From positions 62,001-126,000 of the forward strand of contig CAZMVB010000001.1 in the NCBI GenBank assembly GCA_964569795.1: a stretch of DNA of 64,000 bases. Direction: 5' to 3'. The first letter of the stretch is position 1; every line of letters starts with the position of its first letter. Origin of the DNA: JAHJDS01 sp964569795 (GTDB lineage Bacteria > Desulfobacterota > Desulfarculia > Desulfarculales > JAHJDS01). Shown here piece by piece: positions 16,692 through 23,727 of the stretch. Position numbers and translations under genes: made by a program. Under the pieces are notes generated by a model. That model was not told where the DNA came from. It saw only the letters and a list, made by a program, of their open reading frames with translations, and ran no database searches.

Positions 16692-17615
16692 CTACAAGCG
16701 ACCGTTGATCCAGGAGATCACGTCGGCGTAAACTTCCTCGCGATTGACCTCGTTCAGCATCTCGTGTCGCCCGCCCTCGTAGAACTTGCAGGTGACGTCG
16801 GTCAGGCCGGCCTTGATATAGGAATCGCAGACCTGCTTGACGCCCGCCGTGTTGGCGCCGCAGGGGTCCTGCTCCCCGGAAAAGAGCAGGATGGGCAGGT
16901 CCCTGGGGATGCGGCCCACGCGCCCGGGATCGAGAAGCGTGTTCAGGCCCCCCAGGAAATCGACCCAGAAACCGGCCGAAAACAAGCCTCCGCAAAAGGG
17001 ATCGGCCACGTATTTATCGACCTCGGCCTCGTCGCGACTCAGCCAGTCAAAGTCGGTCCGGTTCGGCGCAAAAGGCTTGTTGAATTCCCCGAAGGACAGC
17101 TTGGTCAGCAGCGGACTCGGATAGCGGCGGCCCTTGAACCGGGCGATCATCTTGGCCACGGCCAGGCCGATCTTCCCCTGAAATCCGGGGTCGCCGACCG
17201 TACCGGACAGGATCGCGCCCTTGATCTCGGCGCCGTGATCAAAAATGAAGTCGCGGATGAGGAGCGAGCCCATGCTGTGCCCCAACAGAAAGACGGGCAG
17301 TCCGGGATTTTCGTCCTTGGCAATGCCCATCAATTGGCCCAGGTCATCCTTCACCAGCTGCCATCCGTCATGGTCGGCAAAATAGCCCACGTTTTCCAGG
17401 GACCCGGCCGTCTGGCCATGACCGCGGTGATCGTTGGCATAAACGGCGAATCCGGCGTCGCACAGTTTCTGGGCGAACCTCTCGTACCGGGCGGCGTGCT
17501 CGGCCATGCCGTGGGCGATCTGGACCACGGCCCGGACATCGCCGTCCGGAAGCCATTGAAAGTAATGGATATCGACTCCATCTGGGGTCTTGAAGGTAAG
17601 GGCGTTGGATTTCAT
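16692..17615 (-). CDS. Alpha/beta hydrolase, monoacylglycerol lipase / lysophospholipase-like
   Basis: The protein is a single alpha/beta-hydrolase domain of the Hydrolase_4 (monoglyceride lipase) type, 307 residues, without signal peptide. The oxyanion region is IAHGMAEHAARY, the nucleophile elbow is GHSMGS, the acid is in FSGEQDPCG and the histidine in GGRHEMLNE. These give a complete Ser-Asp-His triad. ATG at 17615 has AAGGAGG upstream. The AT-rich stretch at 17700-17760 probably holds its promoter, but no single good hexamer pair stands out. The physiological ester is unknown. Confidence 0.85.
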   Translation of the reverse strand: MKSNALTFKTPDGVDIHYFQWLPDGDVRAVVQIAHGMAEHAARYERFAQKLCDAGFAVYANDHRGHGQTAGSLENVGYFADHDGWQLVKDDLGQLMGIAKDENPGLPVFLLGHSMGSLLIRDFIFDHGAEIKGAILSGTVGDPGFQGKIGLAVAKMIARFKGRRYPSPLLTKLSFGEFNKPFAPNRTDFDWLSRDEAEVDKYVADPFCGGLFSAGFWVDFLGGLNTLLDPGRVGRIPRDLPILLFSGEQDPCGANTAGVKQVCDSYIKAGLTDVTCKFYEGGRHEMLNEVNREEVYADVISWINGRL

Positions 17616-17797
17616 TGTCCCCTCCTTGTGAATGGGCTCCGGCCTGGATCGAGACAGGGCCGCGAAACACGGGTCGGATGGTCAGGCGCCTTCAACTTCC
17701 TCCCTGTATTAATGCTAATTATTCTATCATAATCGGTATTGAAGGAAATTGCATACAAGGGCCTGACCCTGAAAATTGATTCCCGTTAAAAAAAGGC

Positions 17798-17842
17798 TTG
17801 ACATCCCCTGAGGGCGGGTTTATAGTTCGATACATGTCGAAC
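17798..17842 (+). promoter_or_regulatory. arsR promoter with overlapping operator (copy 1)
   Basis: TTGACA (17798-17803) and TATAGT (17821-17826) have exactly 17 bp between them. Two bases further, the 15-bp element CGATACATGTCGAAC (17828-17842) forms the inverted repeat GTTCGA/TCGAAC around the ATG of arsR. A start site 7-8 bases after the -10 falls at 17833-17834, the first codon. The transcript would therefore be leaderless, and bound ArsR would cover the initiation site. Confidence 0.8.
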
Positions 17843-18148
17843 AATGAACAAGACCAGCTCCGGCGGACCGCCGACATGTTCAAGGCCCTGGCCAACCCCA
17901 ACCGGCTCCGCATCTTCAGGCGGCTGCTGGCCTGCTGCCCCCAGGGGCCGTTTCCCAGCGCCGACGATCAGGGGTGCGCCTGCGTGGGCGACCTGGGCCG
18001 GGACCTGGGGATCGTCCCCTCCACGGTGTCGCATCACATCAAGGAGCTGTGCCGGGCCGGGTTGATCCGGTGCGAGCGTCGCGGGCAGAAGGTGGAGTGC
18101 AGCCTGGATCAGGAGGCCCTGGGGGCCCTGCGCGTCTTTTTCTCGTGA
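17834..18148 (+). CDS. arsR: ArsR/SmtB-family metalloregulatory repressor
   Basis: This is a 104-residue winged-helix protein of the ArsR family: ALANPNRLRIFRRLL, recognition helix PSTVSHHIKELCRAGL, and a wing RRGQKVEC. Candidate As(III) thiol ligands are Cys34-Cys35 and Cys48-Cys50; the latter pair (CACVGDL) resembles the CxCDL motif of classical ArsR. ATG at 17834 is chosen because the promoter start site coincides with it; a TTG 12 codons upstream lies inside the -35. The same operator motif recurs before the next two genes, so this protein probably controls all three. In the absence of arsenite it should repress. Confidence 0.9.
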   Translation: MSNNEQDQLRRTADMFKALANPNRLRIFRRLLACCPQGPFPSADDQGCACVGDLGRDLGIVPSTVSHHIKELCRAGLIRCERRGQKVECSLDQEALGALRVFFS

Positions 18149-18177
18149 GGGGAGCCAGTTTTTTTGGCTTGTAATTA

Positions 18178-18192
18178 CGATAGTTGTCGAAA
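18178..18192 (+). promoter_or_regulatory. ArsR-type operator (copy 2) before arsM
   Basis: CGATAGTTGTCGAAA matches copy 1 at 12 of 15 positions. It lies in the arsR-arsM gap, but no strong promoter hexamers surround it. It could be a second repressor site or part of a weak promoter. Confidence 0.6.
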
Positions 18193-18194
18193 TA

Positions 18195-18217
18195 TCGCGG
18201 CTATCGGATAGCCGCGA
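18195..18217 (+). promoter_or_regulatory. Hairpin touching the arsM ribosome binding site
   Basis: A 10-bp perfect stem with a 3-base loop: the arms 18195-18204 (TCGCGGCTAT) and 18208-18217 (ATAGCCGCGA). The last base of the right arm is the first base of the AGGAGG at 18217-18222. The fold could expose or crowd the ribosome binding site; it may also protect the 5' end of arsM mRNA. Confidence 0.6.
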
Positions 18218-18228
18218 GGAGGAAAGAA

Positions 18229-19038
18229 GTGGAACCTATTCAAAACAATGAGGTCAGGCAGGCGGTGCGGGATCGTTACGGCCAGATCGCCCGGGAGGGC
18301 AGGGCGGGCCGGGCGAACGGGTGCGGCGGCGGGGGCTGCTGCGGACAGTTCAAGACCAAACAGGACGAGCTGTTCTCGGTCATCGGCTACGCCCCCACCG
18401 ACCTGGAGGCGGTCGGGCCCGGGGCCAACCTGGGGCTGGGCTGCGGCAATCCGGTGGCCCTGGCCTCGCTTCAGGCCGGACAGACCGTCCTGGACCTGGG
18501 CAGCGGCGGTGGGTTCGACTGTTTCCTGGCGGCCCGAGCGGTCGGGCCCGGGGGCCGGGTCATCGGGGTGGACATGACCCCGGACATGATTGACCTGGCC
18601 CGGGCCAACGCCCAAAAAATGGGGGCGGACAACGTCGAGTTCCACCTGGGCGAGATCGAGCGCCTGCCCCTGGCCGACGCCAGCGTGGACGTGATCATGT
18701 CCAACTGCGTGATCAACCTGTCCCCGGACAAGGCCGCCGCGTTCCAGGAGGCCTGGCGGGTGCTGCGGCCCGGCGGCCGCCTGGCCATCGCAGACATCCT
18801 GGCCAGAAAGCCGCTGCCCGAGGATTTACGGCAAGACCTGGCCCTGGTGTCGGCCTGCGTCGGCGGCGCGGCGACCATGGACGAGACCCGCGCCAGGCTG
18901 GAAGGTATCGGCTTCCGGGAGGTCCGGATCACCCCCCACGACCTGAGCCACGACCTGGTCGAGGCCTGGTCCCCGGGCCGCCGGGCCGAGGAGTACGTGG
19001 TCTCGGCCTACATCGAGGCGATCAAGTCCGAGACGTAG
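18229..19038 (+). CDS. arsM: Arsenite S-adenosylmethionine methyltransferase ArsM
   Basis: ArsM methylates arsenite with SAM. The N-terminus has VRDRYGQIA and a cysteine-rich GCGGGGCCG. The SAM motif is LDLGSGGGFDCF (about 88-99). The three cysteines that bind As(III) in the family are present at 72 (LGLGCGNP), 160 (SNCVINL) and 210 (SACVGGA), so it should be active. GTG at 18229 is set by AGGAGG at 18217-18222 with a 6-base spacer. Length is 269 residues. It follows arsR by 80 bases. No arsenite efflux pump or arsenate reductase gene is nearby. Confidence 0.93.
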   Translation: MEPIQNNEVRQAVRDRYGQIAREGRAGRANGCGGGGCCGQFKTKQDELFSVIGYAPTDLEAVGPGANLGLGCGNPVALASLQAGQTVLDLGSGGGFDCFLAARAVGPGGRVIGVDMTPDMIDLARANAQKMGADNVEFHLGEIERLPLADASVDVIMSNCVINLSPDKAAAFQEAWRVLRPGGRLAIADILARKPLPEDLRQDLALVSACVGGAATMDETRARLEGIGFREVRITPHDLSHDLVEAWSPGRRAEEYVVSAYIEAIKSET

Positions 19039-19058
19039 TTTATTTTAGACGGACTTTA

Positions 19059-19073
19059 CGAGGCATGTCGAAC
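19059..19073 (+). promoter_or_regulatory. ArsR-type operator (copy 3) before the C_GCAxxG_C_C gene
   Basis: CGAGGCATGTCGAAC matches copy 1 at 13 of 15 positions. It lies 19 bases before the ATG of the third gene. No clear -35/-10 pair was found, so a weak or regulator-dependent promoter is possible. Confidence 0.6.
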
Positions 19074-19091
19074 AGTCCAAGGAGATGAAAC

Positions 19092-19739
19092 ATGGCCCCT
19101 TCAACCGCGATCACCAGTCAGACCCAGGGATGCTCGGGCTGCGGCCGGACCAGGGCCGCCGGCCCGGCGGCCGACCAGGTTGAAACCCCTGGCGTCATTT
19201 CGTCCGGCAAACCCGAGACCGTCCTGGACCAGTCCCGGATCGACGCCGTCAAGAGCCGGGCCCTTGCCCATTTCATGTCGGGACGGCACTGCGCCGAGGT
19301 GATGGTGGCCACGGTCCTGGACGGGCTGGCCCCGGAGTCCCTGGCCCTGCTGATCAAGGTCTCGTCCGGTTTTGGCGGCGGCATTGCCGGCTCGACCGAG
19401 GAGCTCTGCGGGGCGTTCACCGGCGGGGTACTGGCCCTGGGCGCCGTCCTGGGCCGGGAGGCCCCGGGCGAGGAACTGCGGGACCTGGGTCTGGCCCTCC
19501 TGGATTTCAAGGAGCGCTTTGCCGGGAAATTCGAGTCGCTCAACTGCGGGACGATCCTGGACGGTTTCGGGGACCAGGGGCATCAGACCGGCTGCGCCCG
19601 CCTGACCGCGGCCGCGGCGGTGATGGCCACCGAAATTTTGGGAGAGGCCCGACCAACGGCCGAGGGAATCGAGGCCCGGCCCGGCCGGCCGGTGGTGCCC
19701 CTGGGGACCTGTCCCTTCAGTGGGGCCAGTGTGACCTGA
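19092..19739 (+). CDS. C_GCAxxG_C_C family redox protein
   Basis: The 215-residue protein has the cysteine and glycine pattern of the C_GCAxxG_C_C family (PF09719): RHCAEVMVATVLDG, FGGGIAGSTEELCGAFTGG, SLNCG and TGCARLT. An extra CSGCG lies at the N-terminus (Cys14, Cys17). Members are thought to be small redox or electron-transfer proteins of anaerobes; no reaction is established. ATG at 19092 has AAGGAGA upstream. It is the third gene after arsR and arsM and has its own copy of the operator, suggesting a part in arsenite handling, perhaps supplying reducing thiols for methylation. That role is inference. Confidence 0.8.
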   Translation: MAPSTAITSQTQGCSGCGRTRAAGPAADQVETPGVISSGKPETVLDQSRIDAVKSRALAHFMSGRHCAEVMVATVLDGLAPESLALLIKVSSGFGGGIAGSTEELCGAFTGGVLALGAVLGREAPGEELRDLGLALLDFKERFAGKFESLNCGTILDGFGDQGHQTGCARLTAAAAVMATEILGEARPTAEGIEARPGRPVVPLGTCPFSGASVT

Positions 19740-19772
19740 AACGCTGGACCAATCCCGGGAGCAGGGCGGGGG

Positions 19773-22388
19773 CTATTTTCCGGCCGGCCGGCTGTAGTCG
19801 CAGTCGTCCTGGTCGCACTTGATGACCGGGCCCTTCTTGCCCGTGTCCTGGACCAGATAGGGGGCCCCGCACTGAGGACACGGCTCGGCCAGGGGCCGGC
19901 CCCAGGTGGCGAACTTGCACTTGGGGTAGCGGTTGCAGCCGTAAAAGGTCTTGCCCCGGCGGCTGGTCTTGACCACCACCTGACCGGTGCAGCCCTCCTC
20001 GGGGCAGGGCATGATCGGCTCGGCCGGCGGTTTCTTCTCCTTGGCCGCGCCCCCGGAGATCTTCTTGATGGTCTTGCACTCGGGGTAGCCGGTGCATCCC
20101 AGGAACGGGCCGTAGCGCCCTTTTCGGACGGCCATGGGCCGGCCGCAATTGGGGCAGGTCTCATCAGTGGCTTCCTGTTCGGCGATTTGGATCTTGCCGT
20201 CCTCGCCCCGGACAAAGTCCTTGGCGTTCTTGCACTTGGGATAGGCCGAGCAGGCCAGGAATTCTCCCCGGCGGCCGCGGCGAATGACCATGTCCGCGCC
20301 GCATTTGTCGCAGGTGATCCCCGTGGCCGCAGACCAACTCTCGGCCGGGATGATCCGGCCGTCCTCGTCCTGGGTGAAGTCGGTGGTGTAGGTACACTCG
20401 GGATAGCCGGTGCAGGCCAGAAACGGCCCCCGACGGCCCCGCTTGACCGCCAGGTTCCGGCCGCACTGGGGGCAGGGGAGGTCGGTCTCCTGGGGCCCGG
20501 CGTCCTCCTGGGGCACGACCCGGCCGTCATCGTCGCGGGCGAAATTCGAGGTGTGCTTGCAGTCGGGGTATCCGGTGCAGGCCAGAAAGGGACCGGACTT
20601 GCCGAACTTGATGACCAGGTTTTGGCCGCACTCGGGGCAGGTCAGATCGGTCGGCAGGCCCTGGGCCTTGACCAGGCGCATGGCCTCCTTGGCCGCGGCC
20701 AGGTCGGACTCGAAGGGATCGTAGAACCGCTTCAGGACGGCCAGGCCGGGCTGGGCGCCTTCCTCGATCTGGTCCAGGTCGGTCTCCATCCGGGCGGTGA
20801 ACTTGATGTTGAAGATGTCCGGGAAATTCTGGACCAGCAGGTCGTTGACGGCCAGGCCCATCTCGGTCGGCCGGAACTGGTTCCTGAGTTTCTCGACGTA
20901 CTCCTTGTCCTGGATGGTGGACAGGATGGCGGCGTAGGTGGACGGCCGGCCGACGCCCTCCTCCTCGAGCTTCTTGATCAGGGAGGCCTCGGTAAAACGG
21001 GGCGGCGGCTGGGTGAAGTGCTGCTTGGGCTCGACCTTTTTCAGATCGCACTCGGTCCCCTTGGTCAGTCGGGGCAGGCGGGCCTCGCCGTCGTCCAGGG
21101 CGTTGTTGTCGGTGTCCTCGACGTACACCCGCATGAACCCGTCGAACTTGACCACGCTGCCGGTGGCCCTGAGCCCGTAGCGGCCGGCCACAAGGTCCAC
21201 CGTGGTCATCTCCAGCAGGGCCGGCTGCATCTGGGAGGCCAGGAAGCGGTTCCAGATGAGCCGGTACAGGGCCAGGGCGCGCTGGTCCAGGTAGGGGGCC
21301 ACGGCCTCGGGCGGCCGGGTAAGCGAGGTGGGCCGGATGGCCTCGTGGGCCTCCTGGGCGGATTTCTTGCTCTTGTAGGCCGGCGGCCGGGCGGGCAGGT
21401 AGTTCCGGCCGTACTGGTCGGCGATGAACTCACGGGCCGCGGCCTGGGCCTGGGGCGCCAGGCGGACCGAATCGGTGCGCATGTAGGTGATCAGTCCCTC
21501 GGAGCCCTCGGGCCCCAGCTCGACGCCCTCGTAGAGCCGCTGGGCCAGGGCCATGGTCTGCTTGGCCGTCAGGCGCAGCTTGCGGGCCGCCTCCTGCTGC
21601 AGGGTCGAGGTGATGAACGGCGGGGCCGGCTGGCGGCGGCGGTCCTTCTTGGTGACCGCCGTGACCGTGAACGACTCCCGTTTCAGCTCGGCGGCGATGC
21701 CCCGGGCCTGGTCCTCGGTCGAAAGGTCGTGGGGGCCGAGCTTTTTGTCGTCAATGGCGACGATCTTGGCCTCGAAGGGGGGCGGCTCGGGACCGGCCAG
21801 GGTGGCGGTGACCGACCAGTACTCGACCGGCTTGAATGCCCAGATCTCGCGCTCGCGCTCGACGATGATCCGGACGGCCACGGACTGGACCCGGCCGGCG
21901 GACAGACCCCTCTTGACCTTGTCCCAGAGGAGCGGCGAGACCAGATAGCCGACCAGCCGGTCCAGGATGCGGCGGGCCTGCTGGGACTCGAACTTGTTGG
22001 TGTCCAGCTCGCCGGTGTTCTCGACGGCCCGGAGAATGGCCTCCTTGGTCATCTCGTGGATGAGCACCCGGTGGAAGCGGCGGCGGCCGTTGCCGATGGC
22101 CTGGGCGATGTGCCAGGCGATGGCCTCGCCCTCGCGGTCCGGGTCCGGGGCCAGATAGACGTCGGTCACCCCCTGGGCCGCCTTTTTGAGGGCCTGGATG
22201 ACCTTTTCCTTGCCCTTGATGGTGACGTAGCTGGGCGAAAAATCATTGTCCAGATCCACGCCCAGATCGTGGACCGGGAGGTCCCGAATGTGTCCGACCG
22301 AGGCCTCGACCTTGAACCGGTCGCCCAGGTAGCGCTTGATGGTCCGGGCCTTGGCCGGGGATTCGACGATGAGCAGTTGCTTAGACAT
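19773..22388 (-). CDS. topA: DNA topoisomerase I TopA with six C-terminal zinc-ribbon modules
   Basis: This type IA topoisomerase relaxes negative supercoils. The Toprim domain is N-terminal (LLIVESPAKA and DPDREGEAIAWH). The catalytic tyrosine is Tyr302 in LITYMRTDS. The body ends near 590 and is followed by cysteine modules: four CPxCG...GPFLACTGYP...C-like repeats, one CPEEGC...GCNRYPKC repeat and one final CPQCG...CDQDDC module, giving six. E. coli TopA has fewer four-cysteine modules. Length is 871 residues. ATG at 22388 lies within the end of dprA (8-base overlap), so the two are co-transcribed. It converges with the arsenic locus. Confidence 0.97.
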   Translation of the reverse strand: MSKQLLIVESPAKARTIKRYLGDRFKVEASVGHIRDLPVHDLGVDLDNDFSPSYVTIKGKEKVIQALKKAAQGVTDVYLAPDPDREGEAIAWHIAQAIGNGRRRFHRVLIHEMTKEAILRAVENTGELDTNKFESQQARRILDRLVGYLVSPLLWDKVKRGLSAGRVQSVAVRIIVEREREIWAFKPVEYWSVTATLAGPEPPPFEAKIVAIDDKKLGPHDLSTEDQARGIAAELKRESFTVTAVTKKDRRRQPAPPFITSTLQQEAARKLRLTAKQTMALAQRLYEGVELGPEGSEGLITYMRTDSVRLAPQAQAAAREFIADQYGRNYLPARPPAYKSKKSAQEAHEAIRPTSLTRPPEAVAPYLDQRALALYRLIWNRFLASQMQPALLEMTTVDLVAGRYGLRATGSVVKFDGFMRVYVEDTDNNALDDGEARLPRLTKGTECDLKKVEPKQHFTQPPPRFTEASLIKKLEEEGVGRPSTYAAILSTIQDKEYVEKLRNQFRPTEMGLAVNDLLVQNFPDIFNIKFTARMETDLDQIEEGAQPGLAVLKRFYDPFESDLAAAKEAMRLVKAQGLPTDLTCPECGQNLVIKFGKSGPFLACTGYPDCKHTSNFARDDDGRVVPQEDAGPQETDLPCPQCGRNLAVKRGRRGPFLACTGYPECTYTTDFTQDEDGRIIPAESWSAATGITCDKCGADMVIRRGRRGEFLACSAYPKCKNAKDFVRGEDGKIQIAEQEATDETCPNCGRPMAVRKGRYGPFLGCTGYPECKTIKKISGGAAKEKKPPAEPIMPCPEEGCTGQVVVKTSRRGKTFYGCNRYPKCKFATWGRPLAEPCPQCGAPYLVQDTGKKGPVIKCDQDDCDYSRPAGK

Positions 22389-23604
22389 GATCCTCTTTTG
22401 GTCTCGTGAAAAATTTGCCGGGCGTCTGCACTACCCGGCCGGCCAGTTCCAGATTCAGCAGGGTGACCGCCACCTCGGACACTCCCAGTCCGGACCTTCG
22501 GACCAACTGGTCGATGTGGACCGGCTTCCGGCCCAGCAGGCCCAGAATGATCTCGGACGAACCTCCCTGATCGTTCCCCGTGGGCCGGGATTGTTTAGCG
22601 ACCCCGGTCCGGGCCTCGGCGGGCGCGGGTTCGGCCCGAGGCGGCTTGTATTCAGTCGAGCCGATGGGGGCCGGGAGGTCCCAGCCCGTTTCCTTGATGC
22701 CGGGCAATGGCCTCTGGAGTCCGGCCAGCACGGGCGACAGCTCGTCCAGGATCTGTTCGGCTTCGAGGACGGCCGTGGCCCCCTGGTCGATCAGCCGCTG
22801 GGGGCCCCGGCTCCGGGTCGAGGCCGGGTCCCCGGGCACGGCGAATACCTCGCGGCCCTCTTCCAGGGCCAGCCGGGCGCTGATCAGGGCCCCGGACCGA
22901 TCCCCGGCCTCGACCACGACCAGTCCCAGGCTCATCCCGGCGATGATCCGGTTGCGTACCGGGAAGTGCCGGGCGTCGGGCGGATAGCCGAGCGGGTATT
23001 CGCTCAAGACCGCCCCGGCCGAGGCCAGACGCTTTTTGAGGTCCCGGTTCTCGGGCGGATAGTCCACGTCCAGGCCGCAGCCCAGGACCCCCACGGTCCG
23101 GCCTCCGGCGGCCAGGGCGCCCCGATGGGCGGCGGCGTCCACCCCCCGGGCCAGGCCGCTGACCACGGTCACCCCGGCCGCGGCCAGGTCCCGGGCCAGG
23201 CGGCGGGCGTGATCCAGTCCGGTCCGGGTGGCGAACCGCGCCCCGACGATGGCCACCGCGTTTTGGTCGCTCGCCTCGAGCCGGCCCAGGACATAGAGCA
23301 TCATCGGCGGGTGGTGAACAAAGCGCAGGTTCCGCGGGTATTCCTCCTGATCAAAGAACAACAACCGGCCGCCCATCTTTTCCAGGGCGGCCAGTTCCTC
23401 TTCCGGGTCCCTGGAGTATTTCTGCTCGTGAATATGGCCGGCCAGGTTGGCCGACAGCTTTTTAACGGACCTGAGTTCGCCCGTCGAGGCGGACAGGACC
23501 CGTTCCGCCGCCCCGAACCGCTGCAGCAGCCGGCGATACAAAACGTTACCCAGTCCGGGGATCAATCGCAACCCCAGCCGGGCCACCAGTTCCCGCCGCT
23601 CCAA
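22381..23604 (-). CDS. dprA: DNA processing protein DprA
   Basis: DprA binds single-stranded DNA and loads RecA during natural transformation, and is widespread also in non-competent bacteria. A helical SAM-like start (about 1-70) is followed by the Rossmann-type core with VAIVGARFATRTG, VVSGLARGVDAAAHRGAL and FPVRNRIIAG. A C-terminal winged helix (about 345-400: IDQLVRRSGLGVSEVAVTLLNLE) follows a low-complexity linker. TTG at 23604 is set by GGAGG seven bases upstream. Length is 407 residues. It leads the dprA-topA pair. Confidence 0.93.
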   Translation of the reverse strand: MERRELVARLGLRLIPGLGNVLYRRLLQRFGAAERVLSASTGELRSVKKLSANLAGHIHEQKYSRDPEEELAALEKMGGRLLFFDQEEYPRNLRFVHHPPMMLYVLGRLEASDQNAVAIVGARFATRTGLDHARRLARDLAAAGVTVVSGLARGVDAAAHRGALAAGGRTVGVLGCGLDVDYPPENRDLKKRLASAGAVLSEYPLGYPPDARHFPVRNRIIAGMSLGLVVVEAGDRSGALISARLALEEGREVFAVPGDPASTRSRGPQRLIDQGATAVLEAEQILDELSPVLAGLQRPLPGIKETGWDLPAPIGSTEYKPPRAEPAPAEARTGVAKQSRPTGNDQGGSSEIILGLLGRKPVHIDQLVRRSGLGVSEVAVTLLNLELAGRVVQTPGKFFTRPKEDHV

Positions 23605-23625
23605 AGCCGAACCTCCAGGTTTCGT

Positions 23626-23655
23626 AAAATATGACCCGCCTCGCCCGAGCGTCAA
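23626..23655 (-). promoter_or_regulatory. Sigma-70-type promoter of dprA-topA
   Basis: On the minus strand, TTGACG (23655-23650) and TATTTT (23631-23626) are separated by 18 bp. Transcription should start near 23619, a short leader that just includes the GGAGG of dprA. Confidence 0.6.
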
Positions 23656-23665
23656 GTCTTTTCCA

Positions 23666-23693
23666 TTGGGGCCCGGCCAGGGTGTGCTACAAT
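23666..23693 (+). promoter_or_regulatory. Extended -10 promoter of the VWA-like gene
   Basis: TACAAT (23688-23693) is preceded by TGC, giving an extended -10. TTGGGG at 23666-23671 with a 16-bp spacer is a weak -35. The start would be near 23700, before the ATG at 23728. Confidence 0.5.
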
Positions 23694-23727
23694 CCGGGGC
23701 AGATTGGCCGGGGGCGCGAGGAAAACA

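Noticed and set aside
19740..19772. Terminator between the arsenic locus and topA
   Set aside because: The 33-base gap contains no stem with a T-run.
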